The notes below the pieces were generated by a model. The model made no database searches and was not told the origin of the DNA. It saw only the letters and a program-made list of their open reading frames with translations. Of a stretch of DNA of 43,620 nt, positions 7,339-14,353 are shown in pieces; the first letter of the stretch is position 1; every line of letters starts with the position of its first letter. The translations under genes were made by a program, and so were the position numbers. Source of the DNA: Clostridia bacterium (lineage in GTDB: Bacteria; Bacillota; Clostridia; TANB77; CAG-508). Where the stretch lies: the NCBI GenBank assembly GCA_017625035.1, contig JAGALX010000025.1, forward strand, positions 1-43,620. Reading direction: 5' to 3'.

Positions 7339-7396
7339 TTCCAATAAAACAAATTAAATATACGTTCTACGAAATTATATTAACATAATTTCGTAG
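7309..7396. other. Two inverted repeats between early genes
   Basis: The first (GAACTAGA at 7309-7316 with TCTAGTTC at 7334-7341) straddles the stop codon of the upstream gene. The second is a perfect 12-bp stem (CTACGAAATTAT at 7367-7378 with ATAATTTCGTAG at 7385-7396) and a six-base loop. It ends 19 bases before the next start codon and is followed by A residues, not T, so it is not a normal terminator on either strand. It could be an RNA processing or translation-control hairpin, or a protein-binding palindrome. Confidence 0.5.
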
Positions 7397-7415
7397 AAAA
7401 ATCAAGGAGAAAAAA

Positions 7416-7904
7416 ATGAATTGTAAACATTTAACAGTAAGAAGTAAAAATTATGAAAAGAAATTTTATTGCAGATTAAATAAATGTTTTGTAGAAGCAA
7501 CAACCTGTTATTGTTGCTGTAATAAAGAATACAAAGAAATAAAAACATTAAAGAGAACTGAATTAAAAAGAAGTGCATTAAAGAAAAAAACGCATAAAGC
7601 ATCAAAAATGGCAAAAGCATGTGAGATACCTAAAATAGTAAAACAAAGAGTATATAAAAGAGATAATGAAAGATGTATTTTTTGTGGAGTTCATGTTAAT
7701 GAAATAAAAGCGTGTTGTCATTTTATACCTAGAAGCTTAGGTGGCTTAGGAATAGAAGAAAATATATTTACTGCTTGTGACAAATGCCATCTAGAGCAAG
7801 ACAATGGATTAAATACAAAAGTTTATGACAAAGAAGCGGAAAAATATTTAAAGAAATTATATAAAGATTGGAACATTGAAAAACTAATATATAAAAAATA
7901 CTAA
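7416..7904 (+). CDS. HNH endonuclease-like protein with N-terminal Cys-rich segment
   Basis: This 162-residue protein follows an AAGGAG site. The N-terminal 40 residues hold eight cysteines (CKHLTV, YCRLNKCFVE, TTCYCCCN), which may bind zinc. A basic linker follows, then an HNH nuclease core: KRDNERCIFCG, then CHFIPRSLGGLGIEENIFTA, then CDKCHLEQDNG. The usual AHIIPRS of the family reads CHFIPRS here, keeping the His and the Asn-containing loop. HNH proteins in phage early regions cut or nick DNA, as helpers of replication and recombination or as selfish endonucleases. The HNH core is clear; the substrate is not. Confidence 0.75.
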   Translation: MNCKHLTVRSKNYEKKFYCRLNKCFVEATTCYCCCNKEYKEIKTLKRTELKRSALKKKTHKASKMAKACEIPKIVKQRVYKRDNERCIFCGVHVNEIKACCHFIPRSLGGLGIEENIFTACDKCHLEQDNGLNTKVYDKEAEKYLKKLYKDWNIEKLIYKKY

Positions 7905-7928
7905 TGTAAATTATAGGAGGAGCAAAAG

Positions 7929-8783
7929 ATGAGTGATAACAAAAAATTTTATTGGCTCAAACTTAAAGAAGACTTTTTTGATGAAAAACAAATCAAATAT
8001 TTAAGAAAACTACCAGATGGAGATAAATTAGTCATCGCTTATTTAAAAATGCAGTTAAAAAGCCTTAGAACAGAAGGACTTTTAAAATATGACAAAATAT
8101 TACCGAGTAGTGAAGAAGAATTAGCGATGATATTAGATGAAGACGAAAATATTATAAAGTTTCTAATAAGTGCACTTCTACAAGTCAAAGCAATAGAAAA
8201 ATTGGACGATGGGTCTTTTTATATGATTGCAATGCAGGAGCTAATAGGAAAAGAAGGCAAAAGTGCCGAGAGAGTAAGAAATTTTAGAGAAAGGCAAAAG
8301 CAGAAACTGTTACAAAGTAACACTAATGTAACAAAATGTAACACAGAGATAGAGCTAGAGAAAGAGATAGAAATAGAGAAAGAGATAGATGCTGATAAAA
8401 AGATATCTGAAATAACAAAATGCTACGAAGACAACATTGGAATGATAACACCAGCAGCAGCAGAATTAATTTTTGGCTACATAGATGATTTTAAAGACTA
8501 CAGAATAATTATTGAAGCAATAAAAACAGCAACAACAGCAAATATAAGAAATGCTAAATATATAAGCGGAATACTTAGAAGTTGGCTAAACAAAGGATAT
8601 AAAGTATTAGCAGATATACAAAATGAGCAAAATAGAAAACAAGAAAAGAAAGACGAACAACAAAAACAGAACTACAAAGAAATAGATACTAGCATTTTAA
8701 CAGAAGAAGAATATGCAGATATTGTAAGAGGAAAAACAACATATGAAGAAATTTTAAAACAAAAAGGAGTACAAAATGAGTGA
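7929..8783 (+). CDS. Replisome organizer / DnaD-like replication initiator
   Basis: A 284-residue protein with an AGGAGG site. Residues about 1-115 match the phage replisome-organizer N-terminal region (FYWLKLKEDFFDEKQIKYLR, then a winged-helix segment). After a low-complexity Glu/Ile linker (about 140-156), residues about 165-230 are a DnaD/DnaB_2-type domain ending in YISGILRSWLNKGYK. Such proteins bind the phage origin and load the helicase. Its stop codon overlaps the dnaB-like gene by 8 bases. Phased repeats inside the gene are a candidate origin (separate entry), as in other phages whose initiator binds its own coding region. Confidence 0.85.
   Translation: MSDNKKFYWLKLKEDFFDEKQIKYLRKLPDGDKLVIAYLKMQLKSLRTEGLLKYDKILPSSEEELAMILDEDENIIKFLISALLQVKAIEKLDDGSFYMIAMQELIGKEGKSAERVRNFRERQKQKLLQSNTNVTKCNTEIELEKEIEIEKEIDADKKISEITKCYEDNIGMITPAAAELIFGYIDDFKDYRIIIEAIKTATTANIRNAKYISGILRSWLNKGYKVLADIQNEQNRKQEKKDEQQKQNYKEIDTSILTEEEYADIVRGKTTYEEILKQKGVQNE
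8308..8390 (+). other. Candidate phage replication origin inside the initiator gene
   Basis: Three GTAACA words at 8317, 8328 and 8338 lie 11 and 10 bp apart, one helical turn each, with an inverted copy (TGTTAC) at 8308-8313. They are followed at once by about 45 bases of nearly pure purine on the plus strand (AGAGATAGAG-type repeats). Phased iterons next to a strand-asymmetric easily melted tract in the initiator gene are what a phage origin would look like. The protein here is a low-complexity linker, so the DNA signal could also be a by-product of codon repeats. Confidence 0.4.
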
Positions 8784-10011
8784 TGAAGAGCTAGAAAAAG
8801 CGATGCTTTATTACTTAATATACGAGCAAGAAGATTATATGCTAGATGAGACAGATTTTGCATTCGAAAAAAATAAAAAAATAATAAAAGCAATAAATGA
8901 ACTAAAAGCAGAGAAAAAAGAAATATCAATATTATCAATTCAAAACAAAATAAGTGCAAATAACAAACAAGTAATAGAGTATTTAACAAGTTTAAGTGAA
9001 TATGTATATGCAACAACATCAGAATATATATACAATCAAATAATTGAATTATCAAAAAAGCGTAAATTATTAACAATAATGCAACAAAGTATAGCAGAGA
9101 TATTAGAAGCGGAAAATATTGACATATTTATGCAAGAGAAAATAAAACAAATAAATAAAATAGCAGAGATAAATGAGAAAGAGCAAACATTTTTAGAGCA
9201 AGTAGTAGAAACATCTACAGAGATAGAAAAAAACACATTACAGAAACCAGATTATAGCTTATATACAGGAATTACAGAATTAGACAAAATGATATGTGGA
9301 TTACATAAGCAAGAATTAACAATAATAGGAGCTAGACCTGGTGTTGGGAAAACAACATTAGCTTTACAAATAGCAGAGCATATAGCACAAAAAGGAATAA
9401 ATACAGCAATAATAAGTTTAGAAATGTCTGATACACAAGTAATACAAAAGTTAATAAGTAGAAGGGGGAGAATAAATAGTTACAAAATGCGAATGGGAAC
9501 ATTAGAAACAAAAGAACTTGAACAAATAGGAACTGTAAGCGCAGAATTAGCAGAATTACCTATACATTTAATAACTAAAGCAAGAACAATACAACATATA
9601 GAGAACATAGCTCGTAAATTAAAAAATAAGAACAATTTAGGTTTTATGATAATTGATTACATACAACTAATAAAAAACAAAGGGAAATTTAATTCTCGTG
9701 AGCAAGAAGTAGCTGATATAACAAGAACATTAAAACTATTAAGTTTAGAGCTAAACATACCAATTATCGGACTATGTCAATTAAATAGAAATGCAACTAG
9801 ACAAGAGCCAACACTAGCAGATTTAAGAGAAAGTGGAGCAATAGAGCAAGATGCAGACAATGTAATGTTTTTATATCAAGAAGCGGAAAGTACAGAAACG
9901 GTAGTAGATATAACATTAAAACTTGCAAAACAGAGGGCAGGAGAAACAGGAAAGATAGATTTGAAATTTAACAAAGCACATAGTGAATTTAAGGGAGTGA
10001 TGAGATGGTAG
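8776..10011 (+). CDS. dnaB: DnaB-family replicative helicase
   Basis: This 411-residue hexameric helicase unwinds DNA at the phage fork. Residues 1-100 are a DnaB N-terminal domain. The RecA-like ATPase follows, with Walker A GARPGVGKTT (185-194) and Walker B MIIDYIQLI (291-299). C-terminal motifs LCQLNR, LRESGAIEQDADNV and LAKQRAGETG are typical of DnaB. At 411 residues it is slightly shorter than bacterial DnaB. It is translated in overlap with the DnaD-like loader and overlaps the next small gene by 7 bases. Confidence 0.95.
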   Translation: MSDEELEKAMLYYLIYEQEDYMLDETDFAFEKNKKIIKAINELKAEKKEISILSIQNKISANNKQVIEYLTSLSEYVYATTSEYIYNQIIELSKKRKLLTIMQQSIAEILEAENIDIFMQEKIKQINKIAEINEKEQTFLEQVVETSTEIEKNTLQKPDYSLYTGITELDKMICGLHKQELTIIGARPGVGKTTLALQIAEHIAQKGINTAIISLEMSDTQVIQKLISRRGRINSYKMRMGTLETKELEQIGTVSAELAELPIHLITKARTIQHIENIARKLKNKNNLGFMIIDYIQLIKNKGKFNSREQEVADITRTLKLLSLELNIPIIGLCQLNRNATRQEPTLADLRESGAIEQDADNVMFLYQEAESTETVVDITLKLAKQRAGETGKIDLKFNKAHSEFKGVMRW

Positions 10012-10118
10012 AACTTACTAAAGAAGAATTTGCCAACTTAGAAATACAAAGCAAAATAAAAGCTATAAAAGGAGTTTTACAAGGCACAATAGTTTTAAAG
10101 GAGAGTGAAAACAAGTGA
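10005..10118 (+). CDS. Very small early protein between helicase and ParB-like genes
   Basis: A 37-codon frame starts ATGGTAGAACTT, with GGGAGTGAT upstream inside the helicase gene. It overlaps the helicase gene by 7 bases and its stop overlaps the next start (GTGA), so it is wedged between two genes by translational coupling. The predicted peptide begins MVELTKEEFANLEIQ and is charged and helical. Its function is unknown; coupling and the good ribosome site are the only evidence. Confidence 0.5.
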   Translation: MVELTKEEFANLEIQSKIKAIKGVLQGTIVLKESENK

Positions 10119-10342
10119 AAATAAAACAAATGAAAGTAAAAGATATAAAAATAAAAGATAGTTTTTTGAAAACACAACCGAACAAACAAAAAATGAAAGA
10201 AAAATGGCTTTTCTATAGAGGAACTGGAAGATTAGAATCTGACATAATAGTAGATAAAAACGGTTATTTAGTAGACGGATATACAAGTTATCTAATAGCA
10301 GAAGCGGATGGAATAAAGAAAGTAGAAGTTATTGAGAAATAA
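10115..10342 (+). CDS. ParB/Srx-like small protein
   Basis: A 75-residue protein starts at GTG, with AAAGGAG 12-18 bases before it. It has the compact ParB N-terminal-like pattern: IKDSFLKTQPNKQKM, then RLESDIIVDKNGYLVDGYTS, which keeps the (V)DG.TS loop of small phage ParB-like/sulfiredoxin-fold proteins. It lacks the HTH region of true ParB, so partitioning is unlikely; such single-domain proteins occur in many phage early regions with unknown roles. Confidence 0.65.
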   Translation: MKIKQMKVKDIKIKDSFLKTQPNKQKMKEKWLFYRGTGRLESDIIVDKNGYLVDGYTSYLIAEADGIKKVEVIEK

Positions 10343-10352
10343 GGAGGACAAA

Positions 10353-10586
10353 ATGCAAGTAAAAGAGTTAATAGAACAATTAAAAAAATTTGATGAAAAT
10401 CAAGAAGTAATAATTCGTTTTGCTGTTAGTACTAAAGATGACATTGGATATGTTTTAATACCTAAAATGTTAGACGAATATGGAACTGAAATTGCTATAT
10501 ATGCAAATTATGAACATACAAAAGAAGATTGCAATTTTATAGGGCAAAAAGATTTAAAAGAGTTATGGGAGAAGGCGAGTGATTAA
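10353..10586 (+). CDS. Small early protein, unknown function
   Basis: The protein has 77 residues with an AAGGAGG site before the chosen ATG (MQVKELIEQLKKFDENQEV). The start MxVKELIEQLKxF is common among phage hypothetical proteins; I cannot name the family. It abuts the next gene with no gap. Confidence 0.6.
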   Translation: MQVKELIEQLKKFDENQEVIIRFAVSTKDDIGYVLIPKMLDEYGTEIAIYANYEHTKEDCNFIGQKDLKELWEKASD

Positions 10587-10844
10587 ATGAACATAGGAAA
10601 AGGTAGATGGAGCTCAAAATATATATGCGATAAATGTAAAAAAGAAATACCATTTATCCATCAAAAGGGATTTGTAGGAATAAATCACTATTCTAGATCT
10701 ACATATAGAGACCAAGTATATAAAAAATCATTTGATTTATGTAGTAGTTGTGAAAAGAAATTTAGAAAGTGGTTAAATGAAAAGGAATTACCTACAACGC
10801 AAGATATAGTAAGCAGTTTTCCGATTTATGAAAATGAGGAGTGA
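10587..10844 (+). CDS. Small zinc-ribbon-like protein
   Basis: An 85-residue basic protein has two cysteine pairs, CDKCKK (about residues 14-19) and CSSCEKK (about 52-58), spaced as in a zinc ribbon. The middle is rich in Tyr and Arg. It starts directly after the previous stop, its ribosome site lying in the upstream gene (GGAGAAGGCGAG). Nucleic-acid binding is plausible; no family named. Confidence 0.6.
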   Translation: MNIGKGRWSSKYICDKCKKEIPFIHQKGFVGINHYSRSTYRDQVYKKSFDLCSSCEKKFRKWLNEKELPTTQDIVSSFPIYENEE

Positions 10845-10848
10845 TTAA

Positions 10849-11268
10849 ATGAACAATGTATTATTTAAAAGCAATAAAGACGACTGGGAAACACCACAAG
10901 AATTATTTGATAAATTAAATAAAGAATTTGAATTTACAGTAGATGTAGCTAGTTCAGACAATAACTACAAATGTGAAAAGCATTATACGAAAGAAATGGA
11001 CGGACTAAAACAAAATTGGGACAATGAAGTAGTATGGTGCAATCCACCATATGGAAGACAAATTGAAGAGTGGGTAAAAAAAGCATTTTTTAGTAATGCA
11101 ATAACAGTAATGTTAATACCTGCAAGAACTGATACAAAATGGTTTCACAAATACATATATAAGCGAGACTCGGTAAAAATAGAATTTCTAAAAGGTAGAT
11201 TAAAATTTGGAAATGCTAAAAATAGCGCACCATTTCCTAGTATGATAGTTGTATTTTATCCATTTTAG
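10849..11268 (+). CDS. Phage DNA N6-adenine methyltransferase (Dam type)
   Basis: A 139-residue protein of the short phage Dam-like methylase family. It uses S-adenosylmethionine to methylate adenine in DNA. The family start DWETPQELFDKLNKEFEFTV, a DVASSDNN segment, the catalytic NPPY at residues 65-68 (WCNPPYGRQ) and the LIPARTDTKWFHKYI stretch are all visible. An orphan methylase in a phage usually protects phage DNA from host restriction or regulates transcription. No cognate nuclease lies next to it. GAGGAGTG precedes the ATG. Confidence 0.9.
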   Translation: MNNVLFKSNKDDWETPQELFDKLNKEFEFTVDVASSDNNYKCEKHYTKEMDGLKQNWDNEVVWCNPPYGRQIEEWVKKAFFSNAITVMLIPARTDTKWFHKYIYKRDSVKIEFLKGRLKFGNAKNSAPFPSMIVVFYPF

Positions 11269-11281
11269 AAAGGAGCAAAAT

Positions 11282-11440
11282 ATGAAATACATAATATTAA
11301 ACACACTATTCGGCTGGCTATGTAGACCAATACTACTATGGAATTTTTTGGACATATTAATAGCTACAATAGAGATATATCTAGTATATAGAATTATTAT
11401 GAAGGTTTGGAGGAAGATTGATGGAAGATATACAATGTAA
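11282..11440 (+). CDS. Tiny membrane protein, unknown function
   Basis: A 52-residue protein with AGAAAGGAG before the ATG. Two hydrophobic stretches (about 2-20 and 22-40; YIILNTLFGWLCRPILLW and ILIATIEIYLVYRIIM) suggest a hairpin in the membrane. It overlaps the next gene by 20 bases. Confidence 0.5.
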   Translation: MKYIILNTLFGWLCRPILLWNFLDILIATIEIYLVYRIIMKVWRKIDGRYTM

Positions 11441-11663
11441 TTGTTGCGATTCAGATTATGAAAGCGAATATTATAAATATAATAACGAAATATATTGTTT
11501 TGATTGTCTGACAGAAAAATTAAAAGATGAAGGAAAATTAAATGTAGTAACTACAACGAAATATTATACAGATGATTGGGGTTATTTAGGAGACAATGAA
11601 GAACTAGCAGATACTATACAAGAAATTTGTGAGTATTACGATGTAGAAGAAATTAGAAATTAG
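11421..11663 (+). CDS. Small acidic protein with N-terminal CxxC pairs
   Basis: The protein has 80 residues; the ATG follows TTTGGAGGA. Cysteines at CNCCDSDYE and CFDCLTEK form a possible zinc ribbon; the C-terminal half is acidic (DDWGYLGDNEELADTIQE). Unknown function. Confidence 0.55.
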   Translation: MEDIQCNCCDSDYESEYYKYNNEIYCFDCLTEKLKDEGKLNVVTTTKYYTDDWGYLGDNEELADTIQEICEYYDVEEIRN

Positions 11664-11674
11664 GAGGGCTAAAA

Positions 11675-11908
11675 ATGACAGATTATGAGCACGTAATTAT
11701 AAGTGCAGAAAGATATGCACTAGGAAGAATGACATACATAGTAAAAAAAACAGTTAATTACATATTACAAGAAATAGAAGATGATAAGCTATCAGATAAG
11801 TGTTTAAGCATAATCAGAGACGATATAAAAAGTGCTGAAGATTACGGAATGAAATGTGATTCAGAGAATTGGTTTAAGTTATTAAAAAGAATTGAGGAAG
11901 TGATTTGA
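11675..11908 (+). CDS. Small phage protein, unknown function
   Basis: The protein has 77 residues with an AGGAGGG site. The motif SAERYALGRMTYIV is one I have seen at the start of phage hypothetical proteins, followed by a helical acidic region. No function can be assigned. Confidence 0.55.
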   Translation: MTDYEHVIISAERYALGRMTYIVKKTVNYILQEIEDDKLSDKCLSIIRDDIKSAEDYGMKCDSENWFKLLKRIEEVI

Positions 11909-11909
11909 T

Positions 11910-12287
11910 ATGAAAGAAATTATGAGCAAAGAAGCTTTTGAAGAAATAATAGATAACATAGAAATAATAAGCAACTTAACTTTGTATGCGAGAAAGAATA
12001 TAAAATATTATTTGAATAAATTGCAAGAAGAAAACAAACAACTAAAAGCAAACTTATATGAAGCTAATTCTATAATTTCTGATTATATAGATACAGTTAA
12101 AGAAAAAAATAAAATAATAGATAAAATGGCGGGACATATAACAAATGGAACTATAGTGAAAACATATAAAGAAATATGTAAAAATATGGCTGAAGAAATA
12201 AATTGTGTGCATACACCAATAAACGAAGTCAATTGCGTAAACTGCGTAAAACAATATTTTAAAAGAAAAATAGAAAGTGAGGAATAA
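11910..12287 (+). CDS. Coiled-coil early protein, unknown function
   Basis: This 125-residue protein starts two bases after the previous stop, with TTGAGGAAG upstream. Residues about 30-75 form a heptad-like coiled coil (NKLQEENKQLKANLYEANSI). The C-terminus has three cysteines around CVHTPINEVNCVNCV. Unknown function. Confidence 0.55.
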   Translation: MKEIMSKEAFEEIIDNIEIISNLTLYARKNIKYYLNKLQEENKQLKANLYEANSIISDYIDTVKEKNKIIDKMAGHITNGTIVKTYKEICKNMAEEINCVHTPINEVNCVNCVKQYFKRKIESEE

Positions 12288-12289
12288 AT

Positions 12290-12511
12290 ATGTTTAAATT
12301 ATTCGCTAAAAAGAAACAAGAAAATAAAAAAGTAGAAAAATACGAATATTTTATTGAAAAAATAAAATATTTAAGAAGTAGTATTGAGAACAGCATAAAA
12401 ATCCTAAACCTAGATACCACAACTAAATTTAAAAGAGGACAACTAGATACATATTGCAATATCTATACTTATTTAAATAAAATTATAGAGGATTTAGAAA
12501 AAGAAATATGA
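12290..12511 (+). CDS. Small basic helical protein, unknown function
   Basis: A 73-residue protein (FAKKKQENKKVEKYEYFIEK start), with GAGG in the upstream gene as ribosome site. It is helical and Lys/Ile rich. The segment RGQLDTYCNIYTYL hints at a short conserved helix. No family recognised. Confidence 0.5.
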   Translation: MFKLFAKKKQENKKVEKYEYFIEKIKYLRSSIENSIKILNLDTTTKFKRGQLDTYCNIYTYLNKIIEDLEKEI

Positions 12512-12543
12512 TACAATACACTTAAATAAGGAGTGAAAAAAAT

Positions 12544-12720
12544 ATGATTACAATGCAAAAGAAACTAGAAAGAAGAATAAATAATATAGCTACAATAAGA
12601 AAAGAATATCCAAAAGAAGTAGCAGTAACAAGAAAAGAATTTGAACAATTAGCAGAAGAAACAGAAGATAGAATACCATTAAATGAATTTTTAGGAGTTA
12701 AGCTTAAAATTATTGATTAG
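12544..12720 (+). CDS. Small phage protein (58 aa), unknown function
   Basis: The frame begins MITMQKKLERRINNIATIRK with AAGGAG 10-15 bases upstream; it ends nine bases before the next start. It is charged and helical, with EFEQLAEETEDRIPLNEF near the end. No family recognised; good ribosome site and tight packing support it as real. Confidence 0.55.
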   Translation: MITMQKKLERRINNIATIRKEYPKEVAVTRKEFEQLAEETEDRIPLNEFLGVKLKIID

Positions 12721-12729
12721 GAGGTACTA

Positions 12730-13221
12730 ATGAAAAAAGAAGAATTAGTAGATTTATTGAAAAGCTATAAAGAAAATATAGCAAAATTAAAATTAAGAAA
12801 ATTAGAGAAGAAAAAATTGGAAAGAAAATTAAAACAATATAAACGACTAGAAAGCAATACAACTGGATCAATAGGAATAAATTGCGACATACACAGTAAA
12901 AACAAAATAAGTAACAAAACAGAAAAAACTGTAATAGATATGATAGAGCTAAATGAAAAAGAAAAAGAAGAAGCAGAAGAAAGTATTAAAAAATTAACAA
13001 CACAAATTGAAGAATTAGAAGAAAAGGTTGCACAAGCAAGTATAAGATTATCAGCTTTGAAGTCAAAAGAAAAAGAAATATTATATGCATATTATGTAGA
13101 AGAACAAACTTATGAATACATTGGAAATAAATTATATTTTAGATTATATAATCAAACAAGAGATGTAGGAACTATAAAAAAGATTGTTGAAAAAGCAACC
13201 AATAAAATGATTAATTTATAA
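12730..13221 (+). CDS. Sigma-like / ArpU-RinA-type late transcription regulator
   Basis: A 163-residue protein: an N-terminal coiled coil (about 1-110, very Lys/Glu rich) and a C-terminal HTH like region 4 of sigma factors (ALKSKEKEILYAYYVEEQTY, then EYIGNKLYF and VGTIKKIVEKATNKM). It is the last early gene, just before the control region and the packaging genes, which is where ArpU/RinA-type late activators lie in phages of low-GC Gram-positives. It probably turns on the late operon, perhaps at the region 13229-13314. TAGGAGGT precedes its ATG. Confidence 0.7.
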   Translation: MKKEELVDLLKSYKENIAKLKLRKLEKKKLERKLKQYKRLESNTTGSIGINCDIHSKNKISNKTEKTVIDMIELNEKEKEEAEESIKKLTTQIEELEEKVAQASIRLSALKSKEKEILYAYYVEEQTYEYIGNKLYFRLYNQTRDVGTIKKIVEKATNKMINL

Positions 13222-13228
13222 TAATTTC

Positions 13229-13314
13229 TCAAAATTACCTCAAAATTACCCCAAAATGCACTGTTTTTTTTCAAAAACATTGTATTATAATTATAATTGC
13301 AAGAACTAGATAAG
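13229..13314 (+). promoter_or_regulatory. Candidate late-gene control region
   Basis: TCAAAATTACC occurs twice in direct order (from about 13229), followed by CCAAAATGCAC, which could be activator sites. Downstream a TATTATAATTATAAT stretch (13282-13296) offers a good -10 without a clear -35, as expected for an activator-dependent promoter. It ends with the 18-base word TTGCAAGAACTAGATAAG (13297-13314), which recurs on the other strand at 24330-24347. Confidence 0.4.
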
Positions 13315-13362
13315 TTTATAAATAATTATAAATACTATCTAAAAAATGCAAAATTAACAACA

Positions 13363-13390
13363 CAGAACTAGAGAAAAAATCCTAGTTCTG
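13363..13390. other. Hairpin directly upstream of the tRNA-Met-like gene
   Basis: CAGAACTAG pairs with CTAGTTCTG (9-bp perfect stem, 10-base loop). No U tract follows, so it is not a simple terminator. It ends six bases before the tRNA-like sequence and may be a processing signal. It shares the AGAACTAG word with other phage hairpins. Confidence 0.45.
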
Positions 13391-13396
13391 AGATAT

Positions 13397-13473
13397 AGCA
13401 GATGTAGAGAAACGGTAATCTCGCTAGTTTCATACGCTAGAAAAAACAGGTTCAACTCCTGTCTCTGCTTCCA
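13397..13473 (+). tRNA. Phage tRNA-Met-like gene, anticodon CAT, imperfect acceptor
   Basis: The D stem GAGA/TCTC, anticodon stem CTAGT/GCTAG, loop TTCATAC, T stem ACAGG/CCTGT and T-loop TTCAACT are all good, and CCA is encoded. The acceptor AGCAGA/TCTGCT gives six pairs only if one extra base is allowed between acceptor and D stem; with standard numbering the acceptor does not pair. The anticodon CAT could mean Met, or Ile if lysidine-modified. It may be a degraded or structurally unusual phage tRNA. Confidence 0.6.
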
Positions 13474-13633
13474 ATTTTGGTACTACCTTTGGTTCCAAAG
13501 GTCAAGAAGTACACAAAATGAGAACGATGACAATTAGGAAAGACTAAAGCTTTAAATCTTGAAACTCTTGCTCTTGTCTCATTATAATATTTACTATCTG
13601 TATCAATATTATCTGGCATAAATATTCCTCTAA
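13474..13633. other. Stretch without a convincing gene
   Basis: No plus-strand gene is seen. On the minus strand a 55-codon frame (13452-13619) starts with ATG after an AGAGGAA site and has an ordinary amino-acid mix (MPDNIDTDSKYYNETRARVS start), but it runs into the tRNA-like sequence. It may be a gene remnant or chance; I do not call it a gene. Confidence 0.3.
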
Positions 13634-13668
13634 AAGAGCTAACTGCGTAAAGTAGTTGGTTCTTTTTT
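13634..13668 (+). terminator. Rho-independent terminator between the tRNA-like gene and the next gene
   Basis: AAGAGCTAACT pairs with AGTTGGTTCTT (11 bp including two G-U) around a 9-base loop, followed by TTTTA. It would end the tRNA-containing leader, or attenuate late transcription. Confidence 0.7.
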
Positions 13669-13694
13669 ATTAATAAAAAAGAGGGAGATATAAT

Positions 13695-13964
13695 ATGAAA
13701 AAAGAAAATTTAATTAGCATATTTGATACAGCAATTTTAATGAAAAATGATATTGCAGTAGAAATAACAATACCAGGACAACAAACAACAGAAGTAATTA
13801 TAAATAGAGCAGAAAATTTAAATAATAAATTAGAATTTTATAAAAAAGCATATGACGAAAATTGTATACATTGTATGAATAAAGAAGTAAAAATAGTAGA
13901 TGCATGGTGTATAAACTTTTTCAAATACTATGATAAAAAAAGCGGACAGCTTTTTGAAAATTAA
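13695..13964 (+). CDS. Phage protein of unknown function
   Basis: The protein has 89 residues with GAGGGAG before the ATG, isolated between a terminator and the tRNA-Trp gene. It has a beta-rich start (IAVEITIPGQQTTEVIINRA) and three cysteines. No family recognised. Confidence 0.55.
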   Translation: MKKENLISIFDTAILMKNDIAVEITIPGQQTTEVIINRAENLNNKLEFYKKAYDENCIHCMNKEVKIVDAWCINFFKYYDKKSGQLFEN

Positions 13965-14077
13965 TTAGGCCATCAACGATACTAGATAGGTTGATAATAT
14001 ATATGTTTATTTATAATAGAATAAAACTCCTTTCTAAAATAATCATATAGGACGTTCTAGTTAAGTCTTATATAATT

Positions 14078-14152
14078 ACAAGCTTAGTTTAATTGGGAAA
14101 ACATCAGTCTCCAAAACTGAAAGTTGAGAGTTGAGTCTTTCAGCTTGTGCCA
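14078..14152 (+). tRNA. Phage tRNA-Trp, anticodon CCA
   Basis: Acceptor ACAAGCT/AGCTTGT (7 bp, perfect), D stem GTTT/AAAC, anticodon stem TCAGT/ACTGA with loop CTCCAAA, discriminator G, encoded CCA. The T stem GAGAG/CTTTC closes a six-base loop TTGAGT rather than the usual seven, so the whole gene is 75 nt. It has no match elsewhere in the window, so it is a phage-borne tRNA and not an att-site copy. Confidence 0.75.
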
Positions 14153-14173
14153 AAAAAGAAAGAGGTGATTAAT

Positions 14174-14353
14174 GTGTCACGAGATGAATTATTAAAAACA
14201 TATAAAGAACAAATATGTACAAAATGCACAGCAAAATGTTGTAATAAAGGAATAACAGTATTTACAGAAACAATTAATGAAGATAATGAAGTAAAACAAG
14301 TTTTATGTGCGAAGTGTGTTGATTATAAAAGGGAAAGTGAGATATGCAAGTAA
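14174..14353 (+). CDS. Small Cys-rich protein, unknown function
   Basis: The protein has 59 residues, starting at GTG (AGAGGTGATTAAT before it). Six of its seven cysteines fall in CTKCTAKCC and CAKC; the seventh is the penultimate residue. This pattern suggests metal binding. It begins 22 bases after the tRNA-Trp CCA, and its 3' end overlaps the HNH gene by 10 bases. Confidence 0.55.
   Translation: MSRDELLKTYKEQICTKCTAKCCNKGITVFTETINEDNEVKQVLCAKCVDYKRESEICK

Noticed and set aside
13452..13619. Minus-strand 55-codon frame with ATG and AGAGGAA site between tRNA-Met-like and terminator
   Set aside because: It runs into the tRNA-like sequence and shows no known domain; could be a remnant but there is not enough evidence to call a gene.
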